A stretch of 64,000 nt of DNA from JAICMB01 sp963838885 (GTDB lineage: Bacteria > Acidobacteriota > Terriglobia > Bryobacterales > Bryobacteraceae). The position numbers and the translations under genes are program-made. Positions within the stretch are counted from its first letter, which is position 1. Each line of letters starts with the position of its first letter. The notes beneath the pieces were generated by a model. It worked only from the letters and a program-made list of their open reading frames with translations, was not told the DNA's origin and did not search any database. The stretch lies in contig CAWITB010000060.1 of the NCBI GenBank assembly GCA_963838885.1, forward strand, positions 1 through 64,000, given 5' to 3'. This document shows, piece after piece, positions 1-9,247 of the stretch.

Positions 1-1
1 A

Positions 2-1867
2 GACATGATGTACGTTCGTTACAGCATCGACGATTCCCTCACCAGCACTTTGAACGGAGCGCTCGGGTCCTTTACCGAAACTTCCATCCGCCCCTCCAAT
101 GCCGTCATCGATCTGACGCATATTTTTTCTCCAAAAACGCTGAATGAGTTCAAATTCGGCGTCAACCGATCCGCCTATCGCGATCCCACGCACGGCATTT
201 TTCCGATGGACGTCAGCATCGGCGGGACCGCGTACGACGATCTACCCAACAGCGCTCTCGATCTCGAGATCGGAACCACCTTTTCCTGGATCGATACTTT
301 CACCCACACTACCGGACGCCACACCTTCAAGTTCGGCGGCGAGATCCGGCGTATTCGCCTGAACAACTCGGGCAACGCCATCGACACCACCACCATCGGC
401 TACGCCAGTATCGACGATTTCATCAACAACCGGCTCAATTCCATCACCGACAATGGCGCCGAAGGCATCCATGGCGGCCGCCACACTCTCTATGCCGGCT
501 TCGCGCAGGATGAGTTCAAGGCCACGCCCAACCTCACCCTCAACCTCGGCCTGCGCTACGAGTATTACTCCGTCGTCCACGAGGTGCTCGACCGCGCCGT
601 GGTGTTCGATATACCGGGTTGCGGTGGACCCTGCCCGAAGGGCACCCCGTTCTATTTCCCCGATTACAATAATTTCGCCCCCCGCCTCGGGCTTGCCTGG
701 TCCCCGGCGCGTTTTCATGGCAAGGCCTCCATCCGCACCGGTTACGGCATCTATTACACGCCCAATCAGAACGATGATTTCAGCGATCCTATGGAGAGCG
801 CCGCGCCGCGCTACGCTCTTTCTTCCGCCGACGTGCCCAACCTCTCCTACCCCATTACTCCGTTCTTATCCGCGCTGCAGAATCAAGGCCTCTCCGTCAA
901 GGCCATTGATCGCTACCGCCGCGACGGCTACTACGAATCATGGGATTTCATCCTGCAGAGCGAAATGCCCTTCGGCTTTGTGGGTCAGGCCGGCTACGTG
1001 GGCGGCGAGGGCCATCAATTATTCGACGCCTGGGCTACCAACCTGATCGATCCCGCCACCGGAAAGCGGCCGCTCGCGGGCTACAGCCAGTTCACTACCA
1101 AGGGCAACACCGGCAATAACAACCAGCACTCGCTGCAACTGCAGATGCGCCATCCCTTTTACAAAGGCTTCCTGTGGCAGGCGAATTATATGTGGTCGCA
1201 CGTGATCACCGACGCCTCCTCGGGCGCCGGCGAAACCACCGGGTTCGAGATCGCCAACTGCCGCGCCTGCGACCGCAGCAACGAACCCTACGATATCCCG
1301 CAGAATTTCACCACCAGCATTGTTTACGAGCTGCCGTTTGGCCCCGGAAAACCGTACCTGTCCTCCACCGGATTCCTGGGCAGGGTTGTGGGCGGCTGGG
1401 AGCTGAGCGCCGTCGGAACCGCCCGCTCCGGCCTGCCTATCAACGTCGTCGTCACCCGCAAGGCTAGCGTCATGCCCGACGGCAACGCCGGCAATCAACG
1501 CCCCAATCTGGTTCCCGGCGTCTCCATCTACCCGGAAGGCGGATCGACCATTAACGATTGGCTCAACAAGGCGGCTTTCGCCGTTCCCGCCAATTTCACC
1601 TGGGGAAATCTGGGCCGCTACATCGCGCGCGGACCCGATGAAACGGAAGCCGCCGTGGGCCTCTCCAAACGCACCCGCATCGCCGAGCGCTACACCGTCG
1701 ACTTCCGCGCCGAAGCCTTCAACGTGTTCAATCACCCCAATTTCGCGAATCCCGTCGCTAATATTTCTTCCGGCGCCTTCGGACGCATTACGTCCATCTT
1801 GAACACCGGCCCCACCGGTACCGGCGGAACGCGCAAGATCGAGTTTATGCTGCGAGTGGAATTTTAG
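2..1867 (+). CDS. TonB-dependent receptor (Oar-like), C-terminal part; 5' end outside window
   Basis: This is the outer-membrane beta-barrel part of a large TonB-dependent receptor. The reading frame is open from the first bases of the window, so the signal peptide, any CarboxypepD_reg head and the plug lie upstream. About 621 residues are visible. Repeated amphipathic strands, the segment NLTLNLGLRYEYYS near residue 175 and a closing FMLRVEF with a terminal Phe are typical of the barrel and its C-terminal beta-signal. It resembles the complete receptor at 44978-48196 in strand pattern and ending. The family is very abundant in Acidobacteria; the ligand, probably a glycan or peptide, cannot be read from the sequence. 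The methionine at position 5 is internal, not a start. Confidence 0.88.
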   Translation, partial: DMMYVRYSIDDSLTSTLNGALGSFTETSIRPSNAVIDLTHIFSPKTLNEFKFGVNRSAYRDPTHGIFPMDVSIGGTAYDDLPNSALDLEIGTTFSWIDTFTHTTGRHTFKFGGEIRRIRLNNSGNAIDTTTIGYASIDDFINNRLNSITDNGAEGIHGGRHTLYAGFAQDEFKATPNLTLNLGLRYEYYSVVHEVLDRAVVFDIPGCGGPCPKGTPFYFPDYNNFAPRLGLAWSPARFHGKASIRTGYGIYYTPNQNDDFSDPMESAAPRYALSSADVPNLSYPITPFLSALQNQGLSVKAIDRYRRDGYYESWDFILQSEMPFGFVGQAGYVGGEGHQLFDAWATNLIDPATGKRPLAGYSQFTTKGNTGNNNQHSLQLQMRHPFYKGFLWQANYMWSHVITDASSGAGETTGFEIANCRACDRSNEPYDIPQNFTTSIVYELPFGPGKPYLSSTGFLGRVVGGWELSAVGTARSGLPINVVVTRKASVMPDGNAGNQRPNLVPGVSIYPEGGSTINDWLNKAAFAVPANFTWGNLGRYIARGPDETEAAVGLSKRTRIAERYTVDFRAEAFNVFNHPNFANPVANISSGAFGRITSILNTGPTGTGGTRKIEFMLRVEF

Positions 1868-1967
1868 AGTCGACGATAGCGGGTAGCGCCACAAGAATTC
1901 CCGGCAAGATCTGGGTACGCTGTCGCGGCGCTTGGCGGCATGAACCGCCACGCTCCTTGACCGCGCT

Positions 1968-3041
1968 CTAATTCCTCGCCGCAAGCGAGGCCGCGCCGGC
2001 CTGAACCGCGCTTAGGACCTCCCGGATCACGCCCGCGGCCTGTTCACAATCGGCGCGCGTGACGTCATAGTGCGTTACCGCGCGCATGGTGGCGGGAGTG
2101 GGGCCGTTCATTAGGACCCCACGCGATTTTAATTTCTTGGCGAGCTCCGGAGCGGTCACGCTCGTGCCGCTTATTTCGAAAATGACAATATTGGTCTGCA
2201 CCTTCGTCGCATCCAACCGTACGCCTGGAATTGCGGCCAGTTGCGACGCCAGATACTTTGCGTTTGCATGATCCTCGCCGAGCCGCCGCGGCATTTCCTC
2301 CAGCGCAATCAGACCGGCGGCCCCTAGAACGCCCGCTTGCCGCATTCCGCCGCCCAGGCGCTTGCGATACAGCCGCCCGCGCGCGATCACATCGGCTTTG
2401 CCCACCAGCATCGAGCCGGCCGGCGCGCCCAGACCTTTCGAAAGACAAAACATGACCGTGTCGGTCTTGGCGGCGATTTCAGAAACCGGCTTGCCGAGAT
2501 ACGCTGCGGCGTTGAAGATACGCGCGCCGTCCATGTGGACCTTCAATCCCAGATCGTGAGCGCGATCGCAGATGTCGTCGACAGTCGCGATGGGGTAAAC
2601 CGTGCCGCCCGCCATATTATGGGTATTCTCGATCTCGATCAGCGACGTCGGAGCATTGTTCGGGCTGAAACCTCGCAGGTATTTGTGAATCGCGTCCCAG
2701 GTGAGAATGCCATCTTCGGCGTAGACCGGACGGACGAGGCAGCCTGAAAACCAGGCCGTCATGGAGAGCTCCCAGTCGAGAATATGGGCGCGGGATTCGC
2801 AGATCACTTCCTGGCCGTGCTCGGTGTGGACCTTGACGGCAATCGTATTGCCCATGGTTCCGGTGGGAACGAACAGGGCGGCCTCTTTGCCAAAAATCGC
2901 GGCGGCGCGCTGTTCCAGGCGATTGAGCGTGGGGTCTTCGCCATATACGTCGTCGCCCACTTCGGCTTCAGCCATGGCCCGGCGCATGGCCGGCGTGGGG
3001 CGCGTGACGGTGTCGCTGCGCAGATCGATGAATTTACTCAA
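1968..3041 (-). CDS. ltaE: Low-specificity L-threonine aldolase (PLP fold type I)
   Basis: It cleaves L-threonine or L-allo-threonine to glycine and acetaldehyde in the cytoplasm. The N-terminus IDLRSDTVTRPTPAMRRAM, the GDDVYGEDPT segment, the MDGARIFNAA motif and the PLP-lysine region CLSKGLGAPAGSML (Lys about residue 202) are diagnostic of the beta-eliminating-lyase aldolases. I chose the TTG at 3041 because the conserved start LSKFIDLRSDTV follows at once and GAGGAG lies about 10 bases upstream; the frame is open further upstream but that extra stretch overlaps hemW and looks unlike the family. The product is about 357 residues, a normal length. It overlaps the end of hemW by 8 bases and is the last gene of a cyaY-hemW-ltaE run. 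Confidence 0.93.
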   Translation of the reverse strand: MSKFIDLRSDTVTRPTPAMRRAMAEAEVGDDVYGEDPTLNRLEQRAAAIFGKEAALFVPTGTMGNTIAVKVHTEHGQEVICESRAHILDWELSMTAWFSGCLVRPVYAEDGILTWDAIHKYLRGFSPNNAPTSLIEIENTHNMAGGTVYPIATVDDICDRAHDLGLKVHMDGARIFNAAAYLGKPVSEIAAKTDTVMFCLSKGLGAPAGSMLVGKADVIARGRLYRKRLGGGMRQAGVLGAAGLIALEEMPRRLGEDHANAKYLASQLAAIPGVRLDATKVQTNIVIFEISGTSVTAPELAKKLKSRGVLMNGPTPATMRAVTHYDVTRADCEQAAGVIREVLSAVQAGAASLAARN

Positions 3042-4139
3042 CGCTGATGAACTCCTCGAATACTTCGTTCGAAAAAAGGACGCCGCGAGCAGTGAGGCGG
3101 AGCGCGCCGCCGCTCGATTCAAGCAGTCCTTCGGCAATGAAACGGGAGATGGGCTGCTCGAAACGTTTCCATTCTTTGGCGGCGGGGCGAATGCCCTCGC
3201 TGGTCAGGCGCAGGCCGACGAAGAACTTTTCTTCTTGTAAATTGGCTGTAGTGGCGGCCTCGCGAGCCGATTCACGGCGCTCCCAGCGTGTCGGCGTATT
3301 CCTCCGGGTGCTCGACATTTTGCGCGCGCACGGCGCCGTCAAACGAATGCGCGTCGGCGCCGAAACCGGCATAGGGCGCCAGGCGCCAATACTTCAGATT
3401 ATGGACCGATTCGAAGCCGCGGCTTGGCGAAGTTCGAGATCTCGTAACGTTCGATGCCCAGCGCGGCGAGCCGCTCGACGGCCGTCTCGTACATGCCCGC
3501 AATCAAGTCATCGGAGGGAACTTCAGGAGCTCCATAGCGCTTGCCGTTCAACAGCACTTCCCGACCCAGGCGGCTGTCGTCGTCGACCTCCAGCATGTAA
3601 ACAGAGACGTGGGGCGGATCGAGTTTTTCGATCCAGGCGAGAGAGTCCAGCCACGACGCCATGGTCTGGCCTGGCAAGCCGGCGATCAGGTCTATGTTGA
3701 TGTTCGAAATGCCCGCGACGCGAAGCAGTTCGACATCGTGGACCACTGTCGCGGCCGTGTGCTTGCGGCCTGTGCGCGCGAGTTCGCGGGCGTCGAAAGA
3801 CTGGACGCCGAGGCTAATCCGATTCAGGCCTGCAGCGTTCCAGCCGCACACCTTTTCGAGCGTAATCGTGCCCGGAGCGGCTTCCATCGTCGCCTCCGAC
3901 CAGGGCCGGCCTGGCACCCTCGACAGCAACGCGGCCGACCGTTCGATGGAAATCTGGCTGGGAGTGCCTCCGCCGAGATATACCGTTTCGGGAGTCCATT
4001 GCCAGGGATGCGCGTCGATCTCGGATTCGAGCGCGGCCAAGTACCGCAATTCCAGCTCGCGCGGGAAAACGCCCGAGGCGAAATTACAATAGGTACACTT
4101 TTGCGAGCAGAACGGGTACGAGATATAAACGCCGGCCAT
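3034..4139 (-). CDS. hemW: Radical SAM heme chaperone HemW, with two single-base frameshifts
   Basis: HemW is the oxygen-independent coproporphyrinogen oxidase-like protein that binds heme and a 4Fe-4S cluster and delivers heme to client proteins. The cluster motif CSQKCTYCNF lies at about residues 10-19, followed by YLGGGTPSQI and LNRISLGVQSFD. The frame is lost after YEISNFAKP near 3419, resumes one base later with GFESVHNLKYW and GFGADAHSF, and is lost again near 3278 before RRESAREAATT and the C-terminal winged-helix part. Dropping one base at each point restores a frame of about 367 residues, normal for the family. The ATG at 4139 overlaps the cyaY stop (TAATG). The product would be truncated if the bases are real; two sequencing indels are an equally good explanation. 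Confidence 0.88.
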
Positions 4140-4465
4140 TAAAGAGCGACTTTCTCGCCCAACTGCTGGCCGATGGCGTCCTGAATAACTTCCGTGAGTG
4201 TTTGGCCGGTACCCGGCAAAACGAACGCGCCGCGCGTCCCGTCCCATCCGAGTTTGAAGCTTTTCGAATGCGCCGAAACCCAGATCTGATGGACTGGGGA
4301 GTTGGGACTGATCACAAATTTTGCCGGGGGGTCTTCAAATTCGATCGCGAGCGCGCCGCTGTTGAAATCGGCTTCGAAGCCGGCGTCCTCGGATGCCCTC
4401 GCCAGCTTGTGATACAGAGAACTCAGTTCCTGGTCTGCTCTCTTTTGGAAGTCTTGATCGTCCAT
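4139..4465 (-). CDS. cyaY: Frataxin-like iron-binding protein CyaY
   Basis: This 108-residue protein matches the frataxin/CyaY fold: an N-terminal helix rich in acidic residues (DDQDFQKRADQELSSLYHKL), strands with GALAIEFEDPPAKFVIS, the conserved SPVHQIWVSAHSKSFKLGWD block, and a C-terminal helix ending in QQLGEKVAL, close to the QQAGETVSF end of the E. coli protein. CyaY binds iron and modulates iron-sulfur cluster assembly. It is first in a run with hemW (stop and start overlap as TAATG), which fits a shared iron/heme theme. It diverges from bshC across about 120 bases that must hold both promoters. I recognise it from motif order only; a weakly related small protein is the main alternative. 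Confidence 0.78.
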   Translation of the reverse strand: MDDQDFQKRADQELSSLYHKLARASEDAGFEADFNSGALAIEFEDPPAKFVISPNSPVHQIWVSAHSKSFKLGWDGTRGAFVLPGTGQTLTEVIQDAIGQQLGEKVAL

Positions 4466-4588
4466 GAATCAGCGGAATAAAGCCTGTTTTCATGGTAGGC
4501 TAGTTTCGCGGGCGGGCGCTAGCCGCACGATTCATGCGCCTTCGGGCTGCGGCGCGGCATCTGCTAGCTTGGCTCTGTCTTGCTGAAC

Positions 4589-6166
4589 ATGGAAAGCGCC
4601 TGTCTCCGCCACACCGAGATCCCTGCCACATCCAAGCTGTTCTCCGATTTTCAATATCACTTCGATCGAGTGTCGGCATTTTACAACGGCTGGCCGGGAG
4701 ACCCGGAATCCTACCGGCGCGCCGCTCAGCAAATGAACTACCCGGCTAATCGGCGCGAGGCGCTTGTAGCCGCTTTGCGCAAGCAGAATCCGGGGAACCC
4801 GTCGCTCGAAATTCTGGCTAAACCGGGAACGGTGGCCGTCGTCACGGGGCAGCAGGTCGGGCTGTTCTCGGGCCCGGCATACACGATTTATAAGGCGCTC
4901 ACCGCGGCGCGGCTCGCTGAACAGCTACGGGCGCAAGGCATCGAGGCCGTTCCGGTATTTTGGCTCGCGACCGAGGACCACGACTTTCTCGAGATCAACC
5001 ACAGTTTCGTTTTCGACGCCGCGTACAAATGCGTACGGCTGGAAGTCGAGGAGGTGACCGGCGGGCAACGGCCGGTGGGCGGGATTCCGGTTGAGCGGCC
5101 GCCGGTGGAGCGCTTACGAGAGGCACTGGCCGGATTTCCATTCGGCGAGGAAACGGCCGAGCTTGCCTCGAATGCCTATGCTTCGGGCGCAACCTATGGC
5201 GAGGCGTTCCAGCGGCTGCTCGGAAGCTTGCTCCGCAAATGGGGCATTCTCTATCTCGATCCACTCCAGCCCGGCGTGCGGAGCATCGCCGCGCCCTTAC
5301 TGCGATCGGCCCTGGAACAAGCGAGCGATCTGAAAGCGGATCTGTTGCGGCGAGGACAGGAACTCGCCGATGCCGGCTATCACGCGCAGGTTTTGATCGA
5401 GCCGCGCACCTCGCTATTTTTTCTGCTGGACGGCAATCGCCGCGTCTCTCTGCGGCGGCAAAACGGAGATTATGCGTCCAAGGAGCGGACCTTCAGCATC
5501 GCCGAGCTCGCGGATCGCGCCGAGCGGCTTTCTCCCAATGCGCTGCTCCGTCCAGTGGTTCAGGATTACCTGCTTCCCACCGTCGCCTATGTCGGCGGCC
5601 CGGCCGAGCTGGCGTATATGGCGCAGTCGCAGGTGTTGTACCAGCGCCTGTTGGGCCGCATGCCGGTGATGCTTGCGCGCAGCGGGTTTACCATTCTCGA
5701 CCATCGCGCGGCGAAGCTTCTGGACCGTTATCGGATGCGCATCCCTTCCCTGTTGCAGCCGGACGCCGTGGTGCGGCAGGAGATTGCCGGCAGGCTGCTG
5801 CCGCTCGAGATGCGGCGCGAGTTCGAAGATGTTCGCGAGGGTTTGACGCAATCGCTCGACGGGCTCGAGCGGGATTTGACGAAGTTCGATCCGACGCTGG
5901 CGAAAGCGCTCCGGCGCAGCCGCGGGAAGATGATGTACCAGCTCTCGAAGTTGGAATCGAAAACTGGACGGGAAGCTTTGCGCCGCGATCAACGCGCGTC
6001 CCAAGACGCCGGCTTCCTTCTGCATCTGGTCTATCCCGAAAAGCATTTGCAGGAGCGCTTCTACTCAATTCTGCCGTTTCTCGCCAAGCACGGATCCGGG
6101 CTGCTCGACATCCTCTACGAGAGCGTGCATCTCGATTGCCCGGATCATAAGATACTGACTGTATAA
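4589..6166 (+). CDS. bshC: Bacillithiol biosynthesis cysteine-adding enzyme BshC
   Basis: BshC is the proposed ligase that adds cysteine to glucosaminyl-malate in the last step of bacillithiol synthesis. Family landmarks are visible: IPATSKLFSDFQYHFDRV near the N-terminus, VVTGQQVGLFSGPAYTIYKA near residue 90, the HIGH-like WLATEDHDFLEINH around residue 130, and a long helical C-terminal segment ending LHLVYPEKHLQERFYS. The length, about 525 residues, is normal. I prefer the ATG at 4589; a TTG at 4580 is in frame. bshA and bshB are not in the window. The HpcH/HpaI aldolase begins at the base after the stop, suggesting co-transcription. Confidence 0.93.
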   Translation: MESACLRHTEIPATSKLFSDFQYHFDRVSAFYNGWPGDPESYRRAAQQMNYPANRREALVAALRKQNPGNPSLEILAKPGTVAVVTGQQVGLFSGPAYTIYKALTAARLAEQLRAQGIEAVPVFWLATEDHDFLEINHSFVFDAAYKCVRLEVEEVTGGQRPVGGIPVERPPVERLREALAGFPFGEETAELASNAYASGATYGEAFQRLLGSLLRKWGILYLDPLQPGVRSIAAPLLRSALEQASDLKADLLRRGQELADAGYHAQVLIEPRTSLFFLLDGNRRVSLRRQNGDYASKERTFSIAELADRAERLSPNALLRPVVQDYLLPTVAYVGGPAELAYMAQSQVLYQRLLGRMPVMLARSGFTILDHRAAKLLDRYRMRIPSLLQPDAVVRQEIAGRLLPLEMRREFEDVREGLTQSLDGLERDLTKFDPTLAKALRRSRGKMMYQLSKLESKTGREALRRDQRASQDAGFLLHLVYPEKHLQERFYSILPFLAKHGSGLLDILYESVHLDCPDHKILTV

Positions 6167-6931
6167 ATGCAAATCAACACGGTTAAGAAAGCGCTTGCCG
6201 AAGGCAAGGTGCAGCTCGGTTGCGGTTTTGGCACGTTCCGCTCGGAGGATGTGGCGCGCATACTCGCGGCGGCGGGGTTTCATTGGGCCTTCGTCGATAC
6301 GGAACATGGCGGGTTTGGGATCGAGACGGTTCACGACATCTGCCGCGTCGCGAATTTCGCGGGGTTCAGTCCCATTGTGCGCGTCGCCGACATGCAGTAC
6401 CCACTGGTGTCACGGGCGCTCGACGGGGGCGCGCAGGGCATCATTTTCCCGCGCGTGGAATCGCCTGAATTGCTCGAAAAGGCCGTGAGCTGGACCAAGT
6501 TCCCGCCGCTGGGCGTGCGCGGCTTCGGACTATCTCCGCTCTTTGTTGGATTCGAGAAGGTCACCATCGCGCAGATGATCGAGCATATCAACGCCAATAC
6601 GATGGTGGTCCTGCAGATCGAAACCCGCAAGGCGGTTGAGGCGCGCGATGAATTATTGAGCGTGCCCGGGATCGACGCAGTGATGGTGGGACCCGTGGAC
6701 CTTTCGATCTCGCTCGGGGTCCCGGGGAATTTCGAGGATCCGAAGATGGTGGATGCCATGGAAAAGATCCGCGATAGCTGCATTGCGCACGGAGTTACGC
6801 CGGGCACGCAGACGCGCTCGCTGGGATTGGCGAAATTCTGGCGCCAGCGCGGCATGCGCTTCCTCGGCTGTAGCAGTGAAATGGGGATGATGTTCGAGAG
6901 GGCGTCGGAGCTGGCCAAGGAGTTGGCTTAA
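6167..6931 (+). CDS. HpcH/HpaI aldolase family protein (class II pyruvate aldolase)
   Basis: A 254-residue TIM-barrel enzyme of the HpcH/HpaI aldolase/citrate-lyase family, which splits or joins pyruvate-containing 2-keto-3-deoxy acids using a divalent metal. The motifs WAFVDTEHGGFG (about 40-51), GAQGIIFPRVES, VVLQIETRKAVE (metal-binding Glu) and GIDAVMVGPVDLSISLG are all present. The start follows the bshC stop directly, so translation is probably coupled; no clear Shine-Dalgarno motif is seen inside the end of bshC. The exact substrate is unknown; 2,4-dihydroxyhept-2-enedioate aldolase and 2-dehydro-3-deoxyglucarate aldolase are both possible. Confidence 0.88.
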   Translation: MQINTVKKALAEGKVQLGCGFGTFRSEDVARILAAAGFHWAFVDTEHGGFGIETVHDICRVANFAGFSPIVRVADMQYPLVSRALDGGAQGIIFPRVESPELLEKAVSWTKFPPLGVRGFGLSPLFVGFEKVTIAQMIEHINANTMVVLQIETRKAVEARDELLSVPGIDAVMVGPVDLSISLGVPGNFEDPKMVDAMEKIRDSCIAHGVTPGTQTRSLGLAKFWRQRGMRFLGCSSEMGMMFERASELAKELA

Positions 6932-6940
6932 CTACGTGCG

Positions 6941-7114
6941 TTCGACCTCACTCCCGAAATTGAACAGCTCGTGCGGAGCAAGGTAGAGTCCGGCCGCCAC
7001 AACTCTGCCGGCGAGGTAGACGTTCGGCGGCAGATTGAAGAACGGCGGCGGTCGGCCACGCGCGGCGAGTTCGTCGCCGCAGACGAAATTTCAACCGCAC
7101 CGGCGCCGAACTGA
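6941..7114 (+). pseudogene. ParD-like antitoxin remnant without a start codon
   Basis: The open frame reads FDLTPEIEQLVRSKVESGRH then NSAGEV, which matches the ribbon-helix-helix region of ParD/CopG antitoxins (typically LTPELE..V...V.SGRY.SASEVVREALR). Where the family continues with the VVREALRLLEERE helix, this copy reads VDVRRQIEERRRSATRGEF and ends after about 57 codons. A TAA lies four codons upstream and there is no ATG, GTG or TTG between it and the conserved region, so it cannot be translated normally. No ParE-type toxin is adjacent. It looks like a scar of a lost type II toxin-antitoxin pair. Confidence 0.5.
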
Positions 7115-7177
7115 ATGCGACGGAACACCCCGCTTAGAAATGAAGCGTTTCGTCTCCGCTAGGGCGTCTTAGACCTC

Positions 7178-8429
7178 ATGGAGACGTTTCACCGGCTTAT
7201 GTGGGCTCTGGCTTTTGCTGGGATCGCCATACTTACGCTCCACGCCCAGGATCTAGCGCGTGTGCAGGCCCTGTCTCTGGATCTTTTGGCAGCCCCGATT
7301 CCCAACAATGTTTCAGCCAATGGTACTCTTGACGCTTCCATTCCACCGTTACTCGCGGGCCTGAAACACGAGATTCGCAATTGGCTTGGGGTGAGATTGG
7401 CGTTTCTGCCGGCGAAGTTTGATCCGGCAGAGGTGCGGAGCTCGCTAATTATCGATTTGAACCGAGCTCATCTAATCGCGGACTCGGCGGATCACGATTT
7501 GCACCACTTCGGGAAGATACGTTACCTAGGCATCTACGCGGTTCCCGCGGATCCGGACTGCTGAGGGCGGTGGTGTCCCATAGCTTTTGTCCGCCGGACG
7601 ATTCTGTTCTCTTGTTTGAGCGCCGCACGGATCAAAACTGGCATCTTCTTCTGAACTTCGATAATACGGATTTTAAGAAACCATATGGCGATCGGGAACT
7701 TCTGTACGCCGACGTTTCTCCTCGTGACGATAATGGACAGTTCTATGTGTTCATAGCTCGGACGCGATCCTATTGTCCATCGAGCGGAAGCGTCTGGAAC
7801 AACATAAATTACCACGTGCTTAGGCCTGGCGCCGATCCTGAATCACCCCGTGTCATTCTGAGCGCTGAGCACGAATACCGGGAAGATAACGATTGCCGGA
7901 TCGTGTTGGAAAAGGACGCTCTAACAATGGATTTTCCGGCTTCGAGTATTACGCTTACGACTGCGCGAACCTACATTTTGAGCTACGCCATCGGCGAAAA
8001 CGGCGCGCGCCGGATTGAGCCGCTTGCCGCGAGCGCTGAGGGCTTTGTAGAGGAATGGGTAGCCTCACCCTGGTCTTTTGCGAGCAAGTGGTCGGAGCCG
8101 GCGCGGCGCCGTTCTCTGCGAACTTGGCATGAACGGTTAGATGCAGGAAAGAGGGGCCGGTATGATTTGCTCGGTGATTCCGTGTTCCGTCAGGTTTGTT
8201 CGGTCGATCACGAACTGATCCAGATCAGCTTATGCGGAATTTCTCAACGAGCGCTCCTGACGCCAATAAGATCTTTTTCATGGTGCGCGCGATCAGACCG
8301 CACCGATACAGACTAGTGGATATAAGCCACAACTCGGCTGAAGGCTGTTCTGCGCCCCGAGTCGACAGTACCCAAGCCGATCATGTGCTTCCGCAATCCA
8401 TGAATCGGCGAAATAGCCCGGCGCGGTAG
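7178..8429 (+). pseudogene. Unrecognised secreted protein gene, broken by one or two frameshifts
   Basis: The frame opens with a signal peptide (METFHRLMWALAFAGIAIL then TLHAQ) and a mature part with KHEIRNWLGVRLAFLPAKFD, and stops at 7564. The next frame, one base off, continues with VVSHSFCPPDDSVLLFERR and runs to 8316 without a start that fits a separate gene. Near 8215 the coding signal seems to move again to a third frame containing SAPDANKIFFMVRAIRPHRY, which stops at 8429. One lost base near 7560 and one near 8215 would join all three into about 417 residues. I recognise no family. It may be a real pseudogene or a gene hit by indel errors. Confidence 0.5.
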
Positions 8430-8431
8430 CC

Positions 8432-9214
8432 TCACGCCAAAACGCCGCGGGCGCGCAACGCCTCGTCGATGATGGACAGCAGCTCGGCGCGCGTAATTTC
8501 AAACCGCTCCGAAGCCGGCTGGACATCCTCGGCCACCACGGGACTGCCGGGCTCCATAGCGGCGCGCGAGGATACGCCGTAGCGCCCGCGCGATTCGAAC
8601 AGCTTGCGAACCTCTTCGCGCGGCAGGGCCCTGGCGCCCCCAAGCATCTCGGCCACAAACGTTATGCGCGCGAAATGTTCCACCGTCTCCATACGGAAAT
8701 ACGCCTCGTGGACATCCCTTCCGTAGCACACGGCGCCATGGTTGGCCATCAGAATCGCGTCGTATTTGGGGATATACGGGAGCATTCCGTCGGTGAGGGC
8801 GGGCGTTCCGGGAAGCCCGTAATCGGCGACTGGGACGCTGCCGAGGCCGATGATGACTTCAGGCAACAAAGCGAGGTTCAGCGGCCGCCCCGCGGTGGCG
8901 AATCCCGTCGCCACCGGTGGATGAGCATGAACCACGCTGCGGATGTCCGGGCGCATGCGGTAGATCGTCAGGTGCATGGCAATTTCGGAGGTGCGCGCGC
9001 GCGTTCCTTCGATCTTGTTGCCCTCCATATCGCAGACGATCAAGTCGTCCGCCGACATCATTCCTTTGCACACTGCTGTCGGCGTGCACAGAATCCGCCG
9101 GTCGTCGAAACGGATACTGATGTTGCCGTCATTGGCCGCGATCCAGCCCTTCTGAAAAACGAGCTTCCCGATCTCGACGATGTCGTGCCGAAGCTCTGCA
9201 ATGGATTTGGACAT
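8432..9214 (-). CDS. Class II aldolase/adducin family protein (L-fuculose-phosphate aldolase-like)
   Basis: The 260-residue protein belongs to the zinc-dependent class II aldolase/epimerase family (FucA/AraD/adducin). Key pieces are GWIAANDGNISIRFDDRRIL (phosphate-binding loop), the zinc-ligand motif VVHAHPPVATGF near residue 95, and ILMANHGAVCYGRDVHEAYF with the third histidine. It would cleave a sugar phosphate to dihydroxyacetone phosphate and an aldehyde, or act on a related substrate such as methylthioribulose phosphate. The last 40 residues extend beyond the usual FucA length. It follows the YdjM-like gene by 33 bases and probably shares its transcript. Confidence 0.88.
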   Translation of the reverse strand: MSKSIAELRHDIVEIGKLVFQKGWIAANDGNISIRFDDRRILCTPTAVCKGMMSADDLIVCDMEGNKIEGTRARTSEIAMHLTIYRMRPDIRSVVHAHPPVATGFATAGRPLNLALLPEVIIGLGSVPVADYGLPGTPALTDGMLPYIPKYDAILMANHGAVCYGRDVHEAYFRMETVEHFARITFVAEMLGGARALPREEVRKLFESRGRYGVSSRAAMEPGSPVVAEDVQPASERFEITRAELLSIIDEALRARGVLA

Positions 9215-9247
9215 CAGAAGTTACGATTGTATCGCGCTTGCCCCTAA

